64,000 nucleotides of DNA from Streptomyces sp. NBS 14/10 (GTDB lineage Bacteria > Actinomycetota > Actinomycetes > Streptomycetales > Streptomycetaceae), in the NCBI RefSeq assembly GCF_002224125.1, contig NZ_NCSM01000016.1, positions 128,697-192,696 on the forward strand, in the 5' to 3' direction. Numbering within the stretch: the stretch's first letter is position 1; each line of letters begins with the position of its first letter. A program made the translations under genes and the position numbers. Below are positions 38,962 through 49,009 of this stretch, one piece after another. The notes beneath the pieces are model-generated. The model saw only the letters and a list, made by a program, of their open reading frames with translations, had not been told where the DNA came from and did no database searches.

Positions 38962-39921
38962 ATGGCCGGAAACGCCATTGACCAGACCCGCCGGATGCTG
39001 TCCCTGGTGACGTATCTGCGCGAGCGTCCCGGTGCCCATATCGCCGATGTCGCCCGCGCCTTCGGCATCACCGAGGACGAGCTGATCTCGGACCTGGACG
39101 TACTGCCGCTGTGCGGCACCAGCTTCCGCGGCGGCGACCTGCTGGACATCGACACCGACGGCGAGCGCATCTGGTGGCACAACCCCGACGATGTCGCCGA
39201 GCCGCTGCGGCTCGCCGCCGACGAGGCCACCGCGCTGCTGGTCGCCGCCCGCGCCGTGGCCACCCTCCCCGGGCTGCGCGAGGGCGACCGGGACGCCCTG
39301 CTGCGCGCCACCGCCAAGCTGGAGGCGGCCGCCGGCGAGGCGGCCGGGGCCAGCTCCCGGCTGTCGGTCACCTTCGAGTCCGAGGGCGGCGTCTTCGCCG
39401 ACGTCGACCGGGCCATCGCCGAGCGCCGCCGCCTGTGGCTGCGCTACTACTCGCCCGCGCGGGACGAGCTCACCGAGCGCGAGGTCGACCCGATCCGGCT
39501 GTTCGCCGTCGGCCGTACGTATATGGAGGCGTGGTGCCGGCTCTCCGAGGCGCGGCGCACCTTCCGCCTCGACCGGGTCGCGGAGATCAAGCTGCTCGAC
39601 GCGCCCGCCGACCCGCCGCCGATCGAGCTGCGCGATCTGTCGGACCTGTCCGCCGGGCTGGTGCAGACCGGCGCCGAGGACCCCGAGGTGGTCGTCGAGG
39701 TCGGCCCCGGCGGGCGCTGGGTCGCCGAGTACTACCCGCACGACAGCGCGGAGGAGCTGCCCGACGGCGGCCTCAGGATCACGCTGCGCACCCCCGACCC
39801 CGGTTCGCTGCGCCGCCTGGCGCTGCGGCTGGGCAGGGACGGCAGGATCGTCTCCCCGCGGGGGCTGGCGGACAGCGCGCGGGACGCGGCGCAGCGGGCG
39901 CTCGCGGCCTATGGTGAGTGA
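38962..39921 (+). CDS. pafC: WYL-domain transcriptional regulator PafC
   Basis: 319 residues with the same plan as PafB: helix-turn-helix (DQTRRMLSLVTYLRERPGAHIADVARAFGITEDEL), WYL domain (RRRLWLRYYSPARDELTEREVDPIRLFAVGRTYMEAW) and WCX end (RRLALRLGRDGRIVSPRGLADSARDAA). The ATG follows GAGGGGGGAT. Its end overlaps or closely precedes the next small gene. Confidence 0.93.
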   Translation: MAGNAIDQTRRMLSLVTYLRERPGAHIADVARAFGITEDELISDLDVLPLCGTSFRGGDLLDIDTDGERIWWHNPDDVAEPLRLAADEATALLVAARAVATLPGLREGDRDALLRATAKLEAAAGEAAGASSRLSVTFESEGGVFADVDRAIAERRRLWLRYYSPARDELTEREVDPIRLFAVGRTYMEAWCRLSEARRTFRLDRVAEIKLLDAPADPPPIELRDLSDLSAGLVQTGAEDPEVVVEVGPGGRWVAEYYPHDSAEELPDGGLRITLRTPDPGSLRRLALRLGRDGRIVSPRGLADSARDAAQRALAAYGE

Positions 39922-39934
39922 AGGGACACGCACA

Positions 39935-40177
39935 GTGACCGCTGGGGGGAATCCCACCTCGGTGATCTTCAAGGCAGCCTGCCCGGACTGCCGCGGCCGG
40001 TTCGAGCTGGCGGCCACCGCCCTGCGGCTGGCGATCGGGGGGAGTGACCGCACCACGTTCTACTCCTTCACCTGCCCCGACTGCGGATCGGCGGTGCGCA
40101 AACCGGCGGGGGAGCGGATCGTGGAGCTGCTCACCGGCGGCGGGGTGAGCACGTTGCGGCTGCACTCCAAGGTCTAG
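39935..40177 (+). CDS. Small zinc-ribbon-like protein
   Basis: 80 residues with two CPDC knuckles (KAACPDCRGRFE and FTCPDCGSAVRK) 38 residues apart, a likely structural zinc site. GTG at 39935 has GAAGGGA eight bases before it; an ATG at 39911 that overlaps pafC is the alternative. No known function. It sits between pafC and tatA, co-directional, and may bind nucleic acid or protein. Confidence 0.75.
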   Translation: MTAGGNPTSVIFKAACPDCRGRFELAATALRLAIGGSDRTTFYSFTCPDCGSAVRKPAGERIVELLTGGGVSTLRLHSKV

Positions 40178-40187
40178 GCTCTGGCGC

Positions 40188-40496
40188 ATGCTCTGGCCGA
40201 TGCTCGCCCTCGCTCTCGCCGTCACCGGAATCGCGGTGCTCGCGGTGCCCGCCGTACGGGTCTTCGTCGAAGTGCGGCGGCTGGCCCGGCAGGTGGGGGA
40301 GAGCTCGCGGCGGATCACCCGGGCCGCCGAGGACCTGGAGCGGGCCACGGCCCCGCTGGGCGGCCATGTGGACGCGCTGCGCCGCGGGCGGGACGACGTA
40401 CCCGCGTCGGACGAAGGACTGTCGCCCGACGGCGTACTTTCGTCAGAGTCGGCGGCTGACCGAGGCCAGGGACTGACGCACGGGTCAGCGGGGTAG
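40188..40496 (+). CDS. Small membrane-anchored protein
   Basis: 102 residues: one N-terminal transmembrane helix (LALALAVTGIAVLAVPAVRVFV) followed by a charged amphipathic helix (EVRRLARQVGESSRRITRAAEDLERA) and a disordered tail. This resembles a TatA-like plan but without TatA's signature. It begins 11 bases after the zinc-ribbon gene and precedes tatA; function unknown. Confidence 0.7.
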   Translation: MLWPMLALALAVTGIAVLAVPAVRVFVEVRRLARQVGESSRRITRAAEDLERATAPLGGHVDALRRGRDDVPASDEGLSPDGVLSSESAADRGQGLTHGSAG

Positions 40497-40667
40497 GCTG
40501 CTTGGCGCAGTTGTGACGGCGGCGCTGTGGAAGCAACGGGGAGTATGCATGGGCATTGCCCAGGGTTTACTCCTGCGGGTTACGATCGCTGCCAGCACTA
40601 GCACGCCAGTCCGATCCCATACGGCAGGCATGAAAGTTACGCCGCCCCGGCGAGAAGGTAGTCGCAC

Positions 40668-40970
40668 ATGCTCGGCAATCTGAGGCCCACCGAGATCGTT
40701 CTGATCCTCGTTGTCATCCTGCTGCTCTTCGGCGCCAAGAAGCTCCCGGACATGGCTCGGTCCCTCGGCAAGTCGGCCCGCATCCTCAAGAGCGAGGCCA
40801 AGGCCATGAAGAAGGACGACGAGGCGGCGAAGACCGCCGAAGCTCCGACGACGGCGTCGGCGCCCGCCGACCCCACCCCGCAGGCCGCGCCGCGGACCAT
40901 CCAGGCGGCCCCCGGCGATGTGACCAGCTCCCGCCCGGTCACCGAGCCGAACCGTACCGCCCAGAGCTGA
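40668..40970 (+). CDS. tatA: Twin-arginine translocase subunit TatA
   Basis: 100 residues: N-terminal helix ([24 protein letters not shown]) with the FGxKKLP hinge, amphipathic helix ([15 protein letters not shown]), acidic and Ala/Pro tail. It polymerises to pass folded Tat substrates. A 170-base leader precedes it; CTGACG with TAGGCT about 15 bases on (near 40475-40500) is a possible promoter. It pairs with tatC 77 bases on. Confidence 0.95.
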   Translation: MLGNLRPTEIVLILVVILLLFGAKKLPDMARSLGKSARILKSEAKAMKKDDEAAKTAEAPTTASAPADPTPQAAPRTIQAAPGDVTSSRPVTEPNRTAQS

Positions 40971-41047
40971 CGCAGCCGACGCAAGCCGAGAGTGCCGCCG
41001 CGGCTCGCTGAGCCCGCGACGGCCTTCGCACGAGACGAGGACGTGGG

Positions 41048-42001
41048 TTGCTCAAGTCTGCCCGCAAACAGCAGAAGGACCCTGAGGGGCGGATGCCTCT
41101 CGCGGAGCATCTGCGTGAGCTGCGCAACCGACTGCTGAAGGCGGTCGTCGCGATCATCGTGGTCACGGTCGTCGCGCTGATCTACTACAAGCAGATCGCG
41201 GAGTTCCTGACCGGCCCCGTGATGGACAGCGTCGGCTGCAAGAAGGGCGAGCCCGTCGGCAGCGGCGCCGACCCCAAGCCCTGTGCGCAGATCACCGCCA
41301 ACGGCCTTCTCGCCCCCTTCACGATCATGCTGAAGGTGAGCCTGATGACCGGCGTCGTCATCTCCAGCCCGGTCTGGCTCTACCAGCTGTGGGCCTTCCT
41401 CGCGCCCGGTCTGCACAACCACGAGAAGAAGTACGCGCTCGGCTTCGTGGCCGCGGGCGTGCCGCTGTTCCTGGCAGGCGCCTGGCTCGCCTACGCCGTG
41501 CTGCCCACCACGGCCGGGGCCCTGGTCGGCCTCACCCCCGAGGAATGGACCAACCTGTTCCCCGCGGACGAGTTCTTCGACATCGTCACGCGCATGGTGA
41601 TCGTCTTCGGCCTCGCCTTCGAACTCCCGCTGCTGCTGGTGCTGCTGAACTTCGGCGGGGTGATCACCGGCCGCCGGATGCTCGGCTGGTGGCGGGGCAT
41701 GGTCGTCGGCATCACCGTCTTCGCCGCCATCGCCACACCCACCGGCGACCCGCTGACCATGTCGCTGCTCGCGGCGCCCATCGTGGTGCTGTACTTCGGC
41801 GCCACGGGCATCTGCCTGTTCAACGACCGCCGGCGCCGCCGCGGCAACCCGGACGCCGGGCTGAGCGACGACGAGGCCTCCGACCTCGATCTGACCCCCG
41901 CGCCCGTCGGTGACATCGAGCACGTGTCCCCGACGCCCCGCCCCGACGATCCGGATGACCCGGGCCCGACCCGGCGCAACGGCTACGACGACATCACCTG
42001 A
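41048..42001 (+). CDS. tatC: Twin-arginine translocase subunit TatC
   Basis: A 317-residue six-helix receptor for twin-arginine signal peptides. Family marks: EGRMPLAEHLRELRNRLLKAV, SPVWLYQLWAFLAPGLHNHEKKY, and ITVFAAIATPTGDPLTMSLLAAP. The C-terminal tail is acidic. The start is probably TTG at 41048 (weak GACGAGGACG upstream); no ATG is available before the conserved region. Substrates in this window include the Tat-signal amidohydrolase at 54734. Confidence 0.95.
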   Translation: MLKSARKQQKDPEGRMPLAEHLRELRNRLLKAVVAIIVVTVVALIYYKQIAEFLTGPVMDSVGCKKGEPVGSGADPKPCAQITANGLLAPFTIMLKVSLMTGVVISSPVWLYQLWAFLAPGLHNHEKKYALGFVAAGVPLFLAGAWLAYAVLPTTAGALVGLTPEEWTNLFPADEFFDIVTRMVIVFGLAFELPLLLVLLNFGGVITGRRMLGWWRGMVVGITVFAAIATPTGDPLTMSLLAAPIVVLYFGATGICLFNDRRRRRGNPDAGLSDDEASDLDLTPAPVGDIEHVSPTPRPDDPDDPGPTRRNGYDDIT

Positions 42002-42010
42002 GCCGACCGG

Positions 42011-42040
42011 ACCGGTGCCGGTGCCGGCACCGGCACCGGT
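42011..42040. repeat. Perfect 30-bp palindrome between tatC and the lipid kinase gene
   Basis: Fifteen bases and their exact reverse complement without spacer, built from GGTGCC units on one side and GGCACC on the other. It lies between the tatC stop and the next GTG. As RNA it would fold back with a minimal loop; it could be a terminator or a protein-binding site. Confidence 0.8.
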
Positions 42041-42051
42041 AGGGTCCGCGG

Positions 42052-42999
42052 GTGACCTGCGACATCACCCTTCTCGTCAACCCGACGGCGGGCCGTGGGC
42101 GAGGCGCCCGCGCGGCCCGGCCCGCCGTCGAGACCCTGCGGGGCTACGGATTCACCGTGCGGACCGTGGTGGGCGCCGACGCCGCGGAGGCCCTGCGGCG
42201 GGCCCGTGAGGCGGTGGCGGGCGGCACCGGCGCGCTGGTGGCCGTCGGGGGCGACGGCATGGTCTCGCTCGCCCTCCAGGCGGTCGCCGGGACGGGCACC
42301 CCGCTGGGGGTGATCGCCGTCGGCGGCGGCAACGACTTCGCCCGGGCCACCGGGCTGCCGATACAGGACCCGGGCGCCGCGGCCCGGCTCATCGCCGCGT
42401 CGCTCAAGGGCGACGGCGGCCGCGAGGTCGACCTGGGGCGGGTGGGCGACCCTGGGCCGGTGGACGACCCGGAGCGGGTGGGCGACGTCTGGTTCGGCAC
42501 CGTCCTCGCCTCCGGCTTCGACTCCCGGGTCAACGAGCGCGGCAACCGGATGCGCCGGCCGCGCGGCCGGCTCCGCTACGACCTGGCCATGCTCGCCGAA
42601 CTGGCGGCCCTGAAGCCCGTCCGCTACCGGATGAGCCTCGACGGCGGGCCGCAGCGCGAGGTCGAGGCCACCTTGATCGCCGTCGGCAACACCACCTCGT
42701 ACGGCGGCGGCATGCGGATCTGCGCGGGCGCGGCCCTCGACGACGGGCTCTTCGACATCACGGTCGTCGGCCCGTGCAGCCGTACCACGCTGCTGACGGT
42801 CTTCCCCCGCGTCTACCGCGGCACCCACCTCGGCCACCGCGTGGTCACCACCCACCGGGCCGCCTCGGTGTCCCTGGCCGCCGAGGGCCTGACCGCGTAC
42901 GCGGACGGCGAGCGCCTGGGGCCGCTGCCGCTCACCGCCACGACGGTCCCCGGCGCCGTACGGCTGCTGGGGACGCCCGGGCCGGGCACGGGCGCCTGA
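42052..42999 (+). CDS. Diacylglycerol kinase family lipid kinase
   Basis: 315 residues of the DAGK_cat/YegS-LCB5 fold. Nucleotide-binding signature: LLVNPTAGRGRGA near the start, then LVAVGGDGMVSLALQAV and IAVGGGNDFARATGLP. The second domain contains NTTSYGGGMRICAGAALDDGLFDI, also typical. It probably phosphorylates a diacylglycerol or related lipid at the membrane. GTG start with AGGG upstream; co-directional with tatC and the helicase. Confidence 0.9.
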   Translation: MTCDITLLVNPTAGRGRGARAARPAVETLRGYGFTVRTVVGADAAEALRRAREAVAGGTGALVAVGGDGMVSLALQAVAGTGTPLGVIAVGGGNDFARATGLPIQDPGAAARLIAASLKGDGGREVDLGRVGDPGPVDDPERVGDVWFGTVLASGFDSRVNERGNRMRRPRGRLRYDLAMLAELAALKPVRYRMSLDGGPQREVEATLIAVGNTTSYGGGMRICAGAALDDGLFDITVVGPCSRTTLLTVFPRVYRGTHLGHRVVTTHRAASVSLAAEGLTAYADGERLGPLPLTATTVPGAVRLLGTPGPGTGA

Positions 43000-43150
43000 A
43001 CCCGGACCGGCCCTGGGTCGTCGCCGTGCCCCTGCCGCCCCTGAGCGCGGTGTCCCTGCTGCCCCCGGGCGCAGCGCCCCTGCCGCCCGTCCCGATCGGT
43101 GAGAAAGATCGCGTGCGTTGTCAGAGGCGGCCGGTAGTCTCGTACGTACG

Positions 43151-45979
43151 ATGACCGACGAGCTAACTCCCGCCGAGCGCTACACCGCGGCCCGTCTGCG
43201 GGCGGCCGAGGAGGCCACCGCGCTGGCCCCCTTCCGCGAGATGTACGACTTCGAGCTGGACCCGTTCCAGATCGAGGCGTGCAAGGCCCTGGAGGCCGGG
43301 AAGGGCGTGCTGGTCGCCGCCCCCACCGGTTCGGGCAAGACCATCGTGGGCGAGTTCGCCGTCCACCTGGCGCTCACCCAGGGCCGCAAGTGTTTCTACA
43401 CCACGCCCATCAAGGCGCTGTCGAACCAGAAGTACACCGACCTCGTCAAGCGCTACGGCGCCGACCGCGTCGGCCTGCTCACCGGCGACAACAGCATCAA
43501 CTCCGAGGCCCCGGTGGTCGTCATGACCACCGAGGTGCTGCGGAACATGCTGTATGCGGGCTCCCAGTCGCTGCTGGGGCTCGGCTATGTGGTGATGGAC
43601 GAAGTCCATTACCTCTCCGACCGGTTCCGCGGCGCCGTCTGGGAAGAGGTCATCATCCACCTCCCCGAGTCGGTCACGCTGGTGTCGCTGTCCGCCACGG
43701 TGTCCAACGCGGAGGAGTTCGGCGACTGGCTCGACACGGTCCGCGGCGACACCGAAGTGATCGTCTCCGAGCACCGTCCCGTCCCGCTGTGGCAGCACGT
43801 GCTGGCCGGGCGCCGGATGTACGACCTCTTCGAGGAGAAGAGCGGGCAGGGGGACGGCCAGGTCGGCCGCCGGGAGGTCAACCCCGACCTGGTCCGGCTG
43901 GCCAGGATGGAGAACACCCGCCCCAGCTTCGGCCGCGACAAGCGCCGCGGGCGGAACAATATGCGCGAGGCCGACCGGGAGCGCGAGCGCCGTCAGCGCA
44001 GCCGGATCTGGACTCCCGGCAGGCCCGAAGTCATCGAGCGGCTCGATGCCGAGGGGCTGCTGCCCGCGATCACCTTCATCTTCAGCCGGGCCGGCTGCGA
44101 GGCGGCCGTACAGCAGTGCCTGTACGCCGGGTTGCGGCTCAACGACGAGGCGGCGCGCGCCCGGGTGCGCTCCATCGTCGAGGAGCGCACGTCGGGCATA
44201 CCGGACGAAGACCTGCATGTGCTGGGCTACTTCGAATGGCTGGAGGGCCTGGAGCGGGGCATCGCCGCCCATCATGCGGGGATGCTGCCGACGTTCAAGG
44301 AGGTCGTGGAGGAGCTGTTCGTCCGCGGCCTGGTCAAGGCGGTGTTCGCCACCGAGACCCTGGCGCTCGGCATCAACATGCCCGCCCGTTCCGTGGTGTT
44401 GGAGAAGCTCGTCAAGTGGAACGGTGAGCAGCACGCCGACATCACCCCCGGCGAGTACACCCAGCTGACCGGCCGGGCCGGCCGGCGCGGTATCGACGTC
44501 GAGGGCCACGCCGTGGTGCTGTGGCAGCGCGCGATGGACCCGGCCGCCCTCGCGGGCCTGGCCGGCACCCGTACGTATCCGCTGCGCTCGTCCTTCAAGC
44601 CCTCGTACAACATGGCGGTCAACCTGGTCTCGCAGTTCGGGCGGCACCGCTCCCGCGAGCTGCTGGAGACCTCCTTTGCGCAGTTCCAGGCCGACAAGGC
44701 GGTCGTCGGCATCTCCCGGCAGGTGCAGCGCAACGAGGAGGGCCTGCGCGGCTATCGCGCCTCCATGACCTGCCACCTGGGCGACTTCGACGAGTACGCG
44801 CGGCTGCGCCGCGACCTGAAGGACCGCGAGACCGAACTGGCCAAGCAGGGCGTGGCGCAGCGGCGCGCGGCCGCCGCCGACGCGCTGGAGAAGCTGCGCC
44901 CCGGCGATGTCATCCACGTCCCGACCGGCAAGTACGCCGGGCTGGCGCTGGTGCTCGACCCCGGGCTGCCGGCCGGGCGTACGGGCGGCCACCGCGGCCT
45001 GGAGTACCACGACGGGCCGCGTCCGCTCGTGCTCACCATCGAGCGGCAGGTCAAGCGGCTGGCCGCGATCGACTTCCCGGTGCCGGTCGAGCCGTTGGAG
45101 CGGATGCGGATCCCCCGGTCCTTCAACCCGCGCAGCCCGCAGTCGCGTAGGGACCTGGCGTCCGCGCTGCGCACCAAGGCGGGCCACCACGAGATGCGCC
45201 GCCACCGCAAGGAGCGCTCGGCCGCGGCCGACGACACCGAGATCGCCCGGCTGCGCGCCACTCTCCGGGCCCACCCCTGCCACGGCTGCGACGAGCGCGA
45301 GGACCACGCCCGCTGGGCCGAGCGCTACCACCGGCTGCTACGCGACACCCGCCAGTTGGAGCGGCGCATCGAGGGGCGTACGAACACCATCGCGCGCACC
45401 TTCGACCGGATCTGCGCCCTGCTGTCCGAGCTCGGCTATCTGAGCGGCGAGGAGGTCACCGACGACGGCAAGCGGCTCGCCCGGCTCTACGGCGAGCTCG
45501 ACCTGCTCGCCAGCGAGTGCCTGCGCGAGGGCGTATGGGAGGGGCTGGCCCCCGCCGAGCTCGCGGCCTGCGCCTCCGCGCTGGTCTACGAGGCGCGGGC
45601 GGCGGACGACGCGATGCCGCCCAAGCTGCCCGCGGGCCGGGCCAAGGGTGCGCTGGGCGAGATGGTCCGCATCTGGGGCCGGCTGGACGCCCTGGAGGAC
45701 GACCACAAGATCAAGCAGGCGGAGGGGGTCGGCCAGCGCGAGCCAGACCTGGGCTTCGCCTGGGCCGCGTACCGCTGGGCCTCCGGACACGGCCTGGACG
45801 AGCTGTTGCGCGAAGTCGACATGCCCGCGGGCGACTTCGTGCGCTGGTGCAAGCAGGTGATCGACGTGCTGGGCCAGATCGCCGTGGCCGCCCCGGCGGG
45901 CGGCACGGTGGCGCGCGCCGCCCGCCGGGCGGTCGATGCGCTGCTGCGCGGTGTGGTGGCGTACTCCTCCGTGGGCTGA
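43151..45979 (+). CDS. helY: DEAD/DEAH superfamily 2 helicase, HelY/Mtr4-like
   Basis: 942 residues. Helicase motifs in order: I APTGSGKT, Ia TTPIKALSNQKY, II MDEVHYLSD, III SLSATVSNAEEFGDW, IV region LPAITFIFSRAGCEAAV, V TETLALGINMPARSVV, VI LTGRAGRRGIDVEG. The C-terminal rRNA-processing arch/DSHCT domain (residues about 770-940) makes it a Ski2/Mtr4-type RNA helicase. ATG 43151 is preferred, though its ribosome site is weak; a TTG at 43118 is in frame. Confidence 0.92.
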   Translation: MTDELTPAERYTAARLRAAEEATALAPFREMYDFELDPFQIEACKALEAGKGVLVAAPTGSGKTIVGEFAVHLALTQGRKCFYTTPIKALSNQKYTDLVKRYGADRVGLLTGDNSINSEAPVVVMTTEVLRNMLYAGSQSLLGLGYVVMDEVHYLSDRFRGAVWEEVIIHLPESVTLVSLSATVSNAEEFGDWLDTVRGDTEVIVSEHRPVPLWQHVLAGRRMYDLFEEKSGQGDGQVGRREVNPDLVRLARMENTRPSFGRDKRRGRNNMREADRERERRQRSRIWTPGRPEVIERLDAEGLLPAITFIFSRAGCEAAVQQCLYAGLRLNDEAARARVRSIVEERTSGIPDEDLHVLGYFEWLEGLERGIAAHHAGMLPTFKEVVEELFVRGLVKAVFATETLALGINMPARSVVLEKLVKWNGEQHADITPGEYTQLTGRAGRRGIDVEGHAVVLWQRAMDPAALAGLAGTRTYPLRSSFKPSYNMAVNLVSQFGRHRSRELLETSFAQFQADKAVVGISRQVQRNEEGLRGYRASMTCHLGDFDEYARLRRDLKDRETELAKQGVAQRRAAAADALEKLRPGDVIHVPTGKYAGLALVLDPGLPAGRTGGHRGLEYHDGPRPLVLTIERQVKRLAAIDFPVPVEPLERMRIPRSFNPRSPQSRRDLASALRTKAGHHEMRRHRKERSAAADDTEIARLRATLRAHPCHGCDEREDHARWAERYHRLLRDTRQLERRIEGRTNTIARTFDRICALLSELGYLSGEEVTDDGKRLARLYGELDLLASECLREGVWEGLAPAELAACASALVYEARAADDAMPPKLPAGRAKGALGEMVRIWGRLDALEDDHKIKQAEGVGQREPDLGFAWAAYRWASGHGLDELLREVDMPAGDFVRWCKQVIDVLGQIAVAAPAGGTVARAARRAVDALLRGVVAYSSVG

Positions 45980-46000
45980 TCCGCCGAAGGGCGTTCTTTT

Positions 46001-46045
46001 CGGGCCGTGTCCGGCCGGGGCGAGTCCCCGGCCGGACACGGCCCG
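46001..46045. terminator. Very strong stem-loop terminator after the helicase
   Basis: A perfect 20-bp stem (46001-46020 with 46026-46045), loop CGAGT, 21 bases past the stop. A T-run (TTCTTTT) lies just upstream of the stem. Confidence 0.85.
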
Positions 46046-46077
46046 TCGTATACGTGTGGCCGTGGAGTCTGCGCAGT

Positions 46078-46121
46078 CGCGATACATCGCGGTTGACGCC
46101 CCCGTCGAGTCGCGATATGTT
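46078..46121 (+). promoter_or_regulatory. padR promoter with operator-like repeats
   Basis: -35 TTGACG (46093-46098) and -10 TATGTT (46116-46121) are separated by 17 bases. A 14-bp palindrome CGCGATACATCGCG (46078-46091) abuts the -35, and AGTCGCGATA occurs twice (46075 and 46108), the second overlapping the -10. This layout fits autorepression by the PadR protein encoded 28 bases downstream. Confidence 0.65.
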
Positions 46122-46148
46122 CGGCGACGGATATACGGGGGCGAGGTG

Positions 46149-46808
46149 ATGATGACGGTGACGGCGAAGCGGCGCAAGCTGAGCAACCCCTTGGCGCTCG
46201 CGGTGATGGCGCTTCTGAGTGAGCGGCCGATGCACCCGTACGAGATCGCGCAGGTGCTCCGGCGACGGGGCAAGGAACACAGCATCAAGATCAATTACGG
46301 CTCGCTCTACACCGTCGTCCAGAACCTGGAGAAGCACGGCTTCGTCGAGGTCGCCGGCACCCAGCGGCAGGGGCTCCGCCCCGAGCGCACGGTGTACGGA
46401 CTGACCGAGGACGGCCGACGGGAGCTGCACGACTGGCTGGCGGAGCTGGTGTCCGTCCCCGCCCGGGAGTACCCCGCCTTCTCGGCCGCGCTCTCGCTGA
46501 TCCTGGTGCTGCCCATCGACGAGGCCGACGAGCTGCTGCGGCGGCGGGCCGAGACGCTGGAGGCCCAGGCCGAGGCCCTTGACGGCACGATCGGCGCCCT
46601 GAAAAAGGATCTGCCGAGGGTGTTTCTGCTGGAGACGGAGTACGAACTGCACATGATCCGCGCCGAGATGGAGTGGGTCCGTTCGCTGCGCGAGGAGCTT
46701 GCGGCCGACAACCTCTCCGGCGCGGCCGCATGGCGGTCGCTGAGCCGGACCGGCGAGATGCCGGCGGAATGGGTCGAGATAGAGGAGAGAACCAAGCCAC
46801 AGGAGTGA
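46149..46808 (+). CDS. PadR-family transcriptional regulator
   Basis: About 219 residues. The winged helix is LALAVMALLSERPMHPYEIAQVLRRRG ... GSLYTVVQNLEKHGFVEV, with the PadR Pro-Met-His-Pro-Tyr motif, followed by a C-terminal helical dimer domain (Vir_act_alpha_C type). The start is ATG 46149 or 46152 behind GGGGGCGAGG. It is directly upstream of an ABC-2 exporter, the usual pairing in which PadR represses a drug exporter until a ligand binds. Confidence 0.9.
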   Translation: MMTVTAKRRKLSNPLALAVMALLSERPMHPYEIAQVLRRRGKEHSIKINYGSLYTVVQNLEKHGFVEVAGTQRQGLRPERTVYGLTEDGRRELHDWLAELVSVPAREYPAFSAALSLILVLPIDEADELLRRRAETLEAQAEALDGTIGALKKDLPRVFLLETEYELHMIRAEMEWVRSLREELAADNLSGAAAWRSLSRTGEMPAEWVEIEERTKPQE

Positions 46809-46812
46809 AGAA

Positions 46813-46852
46813 GGCCCTGGTGCGCGCTGCGCCAACAGCGCGCACCAGGGCC
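46813..46852. terminator. Terminator after padR
   Basis: A perfect 16-bp stem (46813-46828 with 46837-46852) and an 8-base loop, four bases after the stop. It separates padR from the exporter genes. Confidence 0.8.
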
Positions 46853-47030
46853 CTGACCCCGGACCGGACCTGCGGTGATGGCAGGCCAGGCGATCGAGGT
46901 GCGGCACACCCAGGATAGCCCGGCTCTCCACCCGCGGATCGGTGCGGCGGATTTCGCACGCGACAGCACCCGACAGGTCGATGTCGTACGCCACATCAGA
47001 TGCGACAGATCAGAGTGGAGACACGCCACC

Positions 47031-47989
<959 letters not shown>

Positions 47990-47993
<4 letters not shown>

Positions 47994-48766
47994 GCGCGAC
48001 CCTCATCCAGACCTGGTACATGACACAGCGCCAGCTGATGGCCTACTGGCGCCAGCCCGTCTTCCTGCTGATCAATCTGATCCAGCCGGTCATCTGGCTG
48101 TTCCTCTTCGGCTCCCTCTTCCGCAAGATCACCGACCTCGGCGGCTTCGGCACCGGCTCGTATCTGGACTATCTGGTCCCGGGCATCGTGGTGATGAGCG
48201 CCCTGTCCTCCAACATGTGGGCGGGCATGGGGACCTTGGAGGAGATCGAGCGCGGCACCCTCAACCGCTTTCTGACCACGCCCGTCTCCCGCGGCGCCCT
48301 GATGAACGGCAATGTGGTCTCCCAAGGCATCACCACCGCCGTGCAGTCCGTCATCATCGTGGCGCTCGGCAAGCTCGGCGGCGCGGACTACCCGGGCGGC
48401 ATCACGGGGCTGGCGCTGCTGATCGTGGCGTCCACGCTGCTCGGCACGGTCTTCGGCGCGCTCTCCAACGCCCTGGGCATGCTGGTCCGCGAGCGCGAGT
48501 CGATCATCGGCATCAACACCTTCCTGCTGCTGCCGCTGACCTTCCTCTCCGAGGCATTCATGGCCTCCTCCCTGATGCCGGGCTGGATGCGGCACGTCGC
48601 CGACTTCAACCCGGTCAACTGGGCCCTGGTGGCCGGCCGCTCGGCCATGGCGGAGGACCCGGACTGGGCCGATGTGGCAACCCGCGGCGGAGCGCTACTG
48701 GCGCTCGCGCTGGCCGCGGTCTGGCTGTCGACCCGCACCTTCCGGTCGTACCAGCGCTCGGTCTGA
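47990..48766 (+). CDS. ABC-2 type exporter permease
   Basis: A 258-residue DrrB-like membrane protein with about six helices (QPVFLLINLIQPVIWLFLFGSLF first) and the ABC-2 signature around GTLEEIERGTLNRFLTTPVSRGALMNGNVVSQ and the C-terminal NPVNWALVAGRSAM. The four-base ATGA overlap with the ATPase implies a 1:1 complex. It probably exports a drug or lipid under PadR control. Confidence 0.9.
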
Positions 48767-48802
48767 CCGCACCCCGCACGAGTGGACCACGGCGCGACGG
48801 GC

Positions 48803-48834
48803 GGCCCCGGTGGTGTCTGCACACCGCCGGGGCC
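48803..48834. terminator. Terminator after the exporter operon
   Basis: A 13-bp stem with one mismatch (GGCCCCGGTGGTG against CACCGCCGGGGCC), loop TCTGCA. A second hairpin CCTGGCCT-ACC-AGGCCAGG at 48922-48940 may serve the convergent gene. The remaining bases to 49009 are GC-rich with scattered GGCCCCGCA repeats. Confidence 0.6.
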
Positions 48835-49009
48835 ACCCCGTGTGCGTCTCTATCCCGGATACGGGCGGGGCGCCGCGGGTACGGACACGGCCCCGCATAC
48901 GGGGCAGGCCCCGCAGAGCAGCCTGGCCTACCAGGCCAGGACCGCGCGTCCGGCCAGGCCGCCACCCCTGTATCGGGGCGGCCCCGCAGATCAGGCCCAC
49001 CCCCACGCG

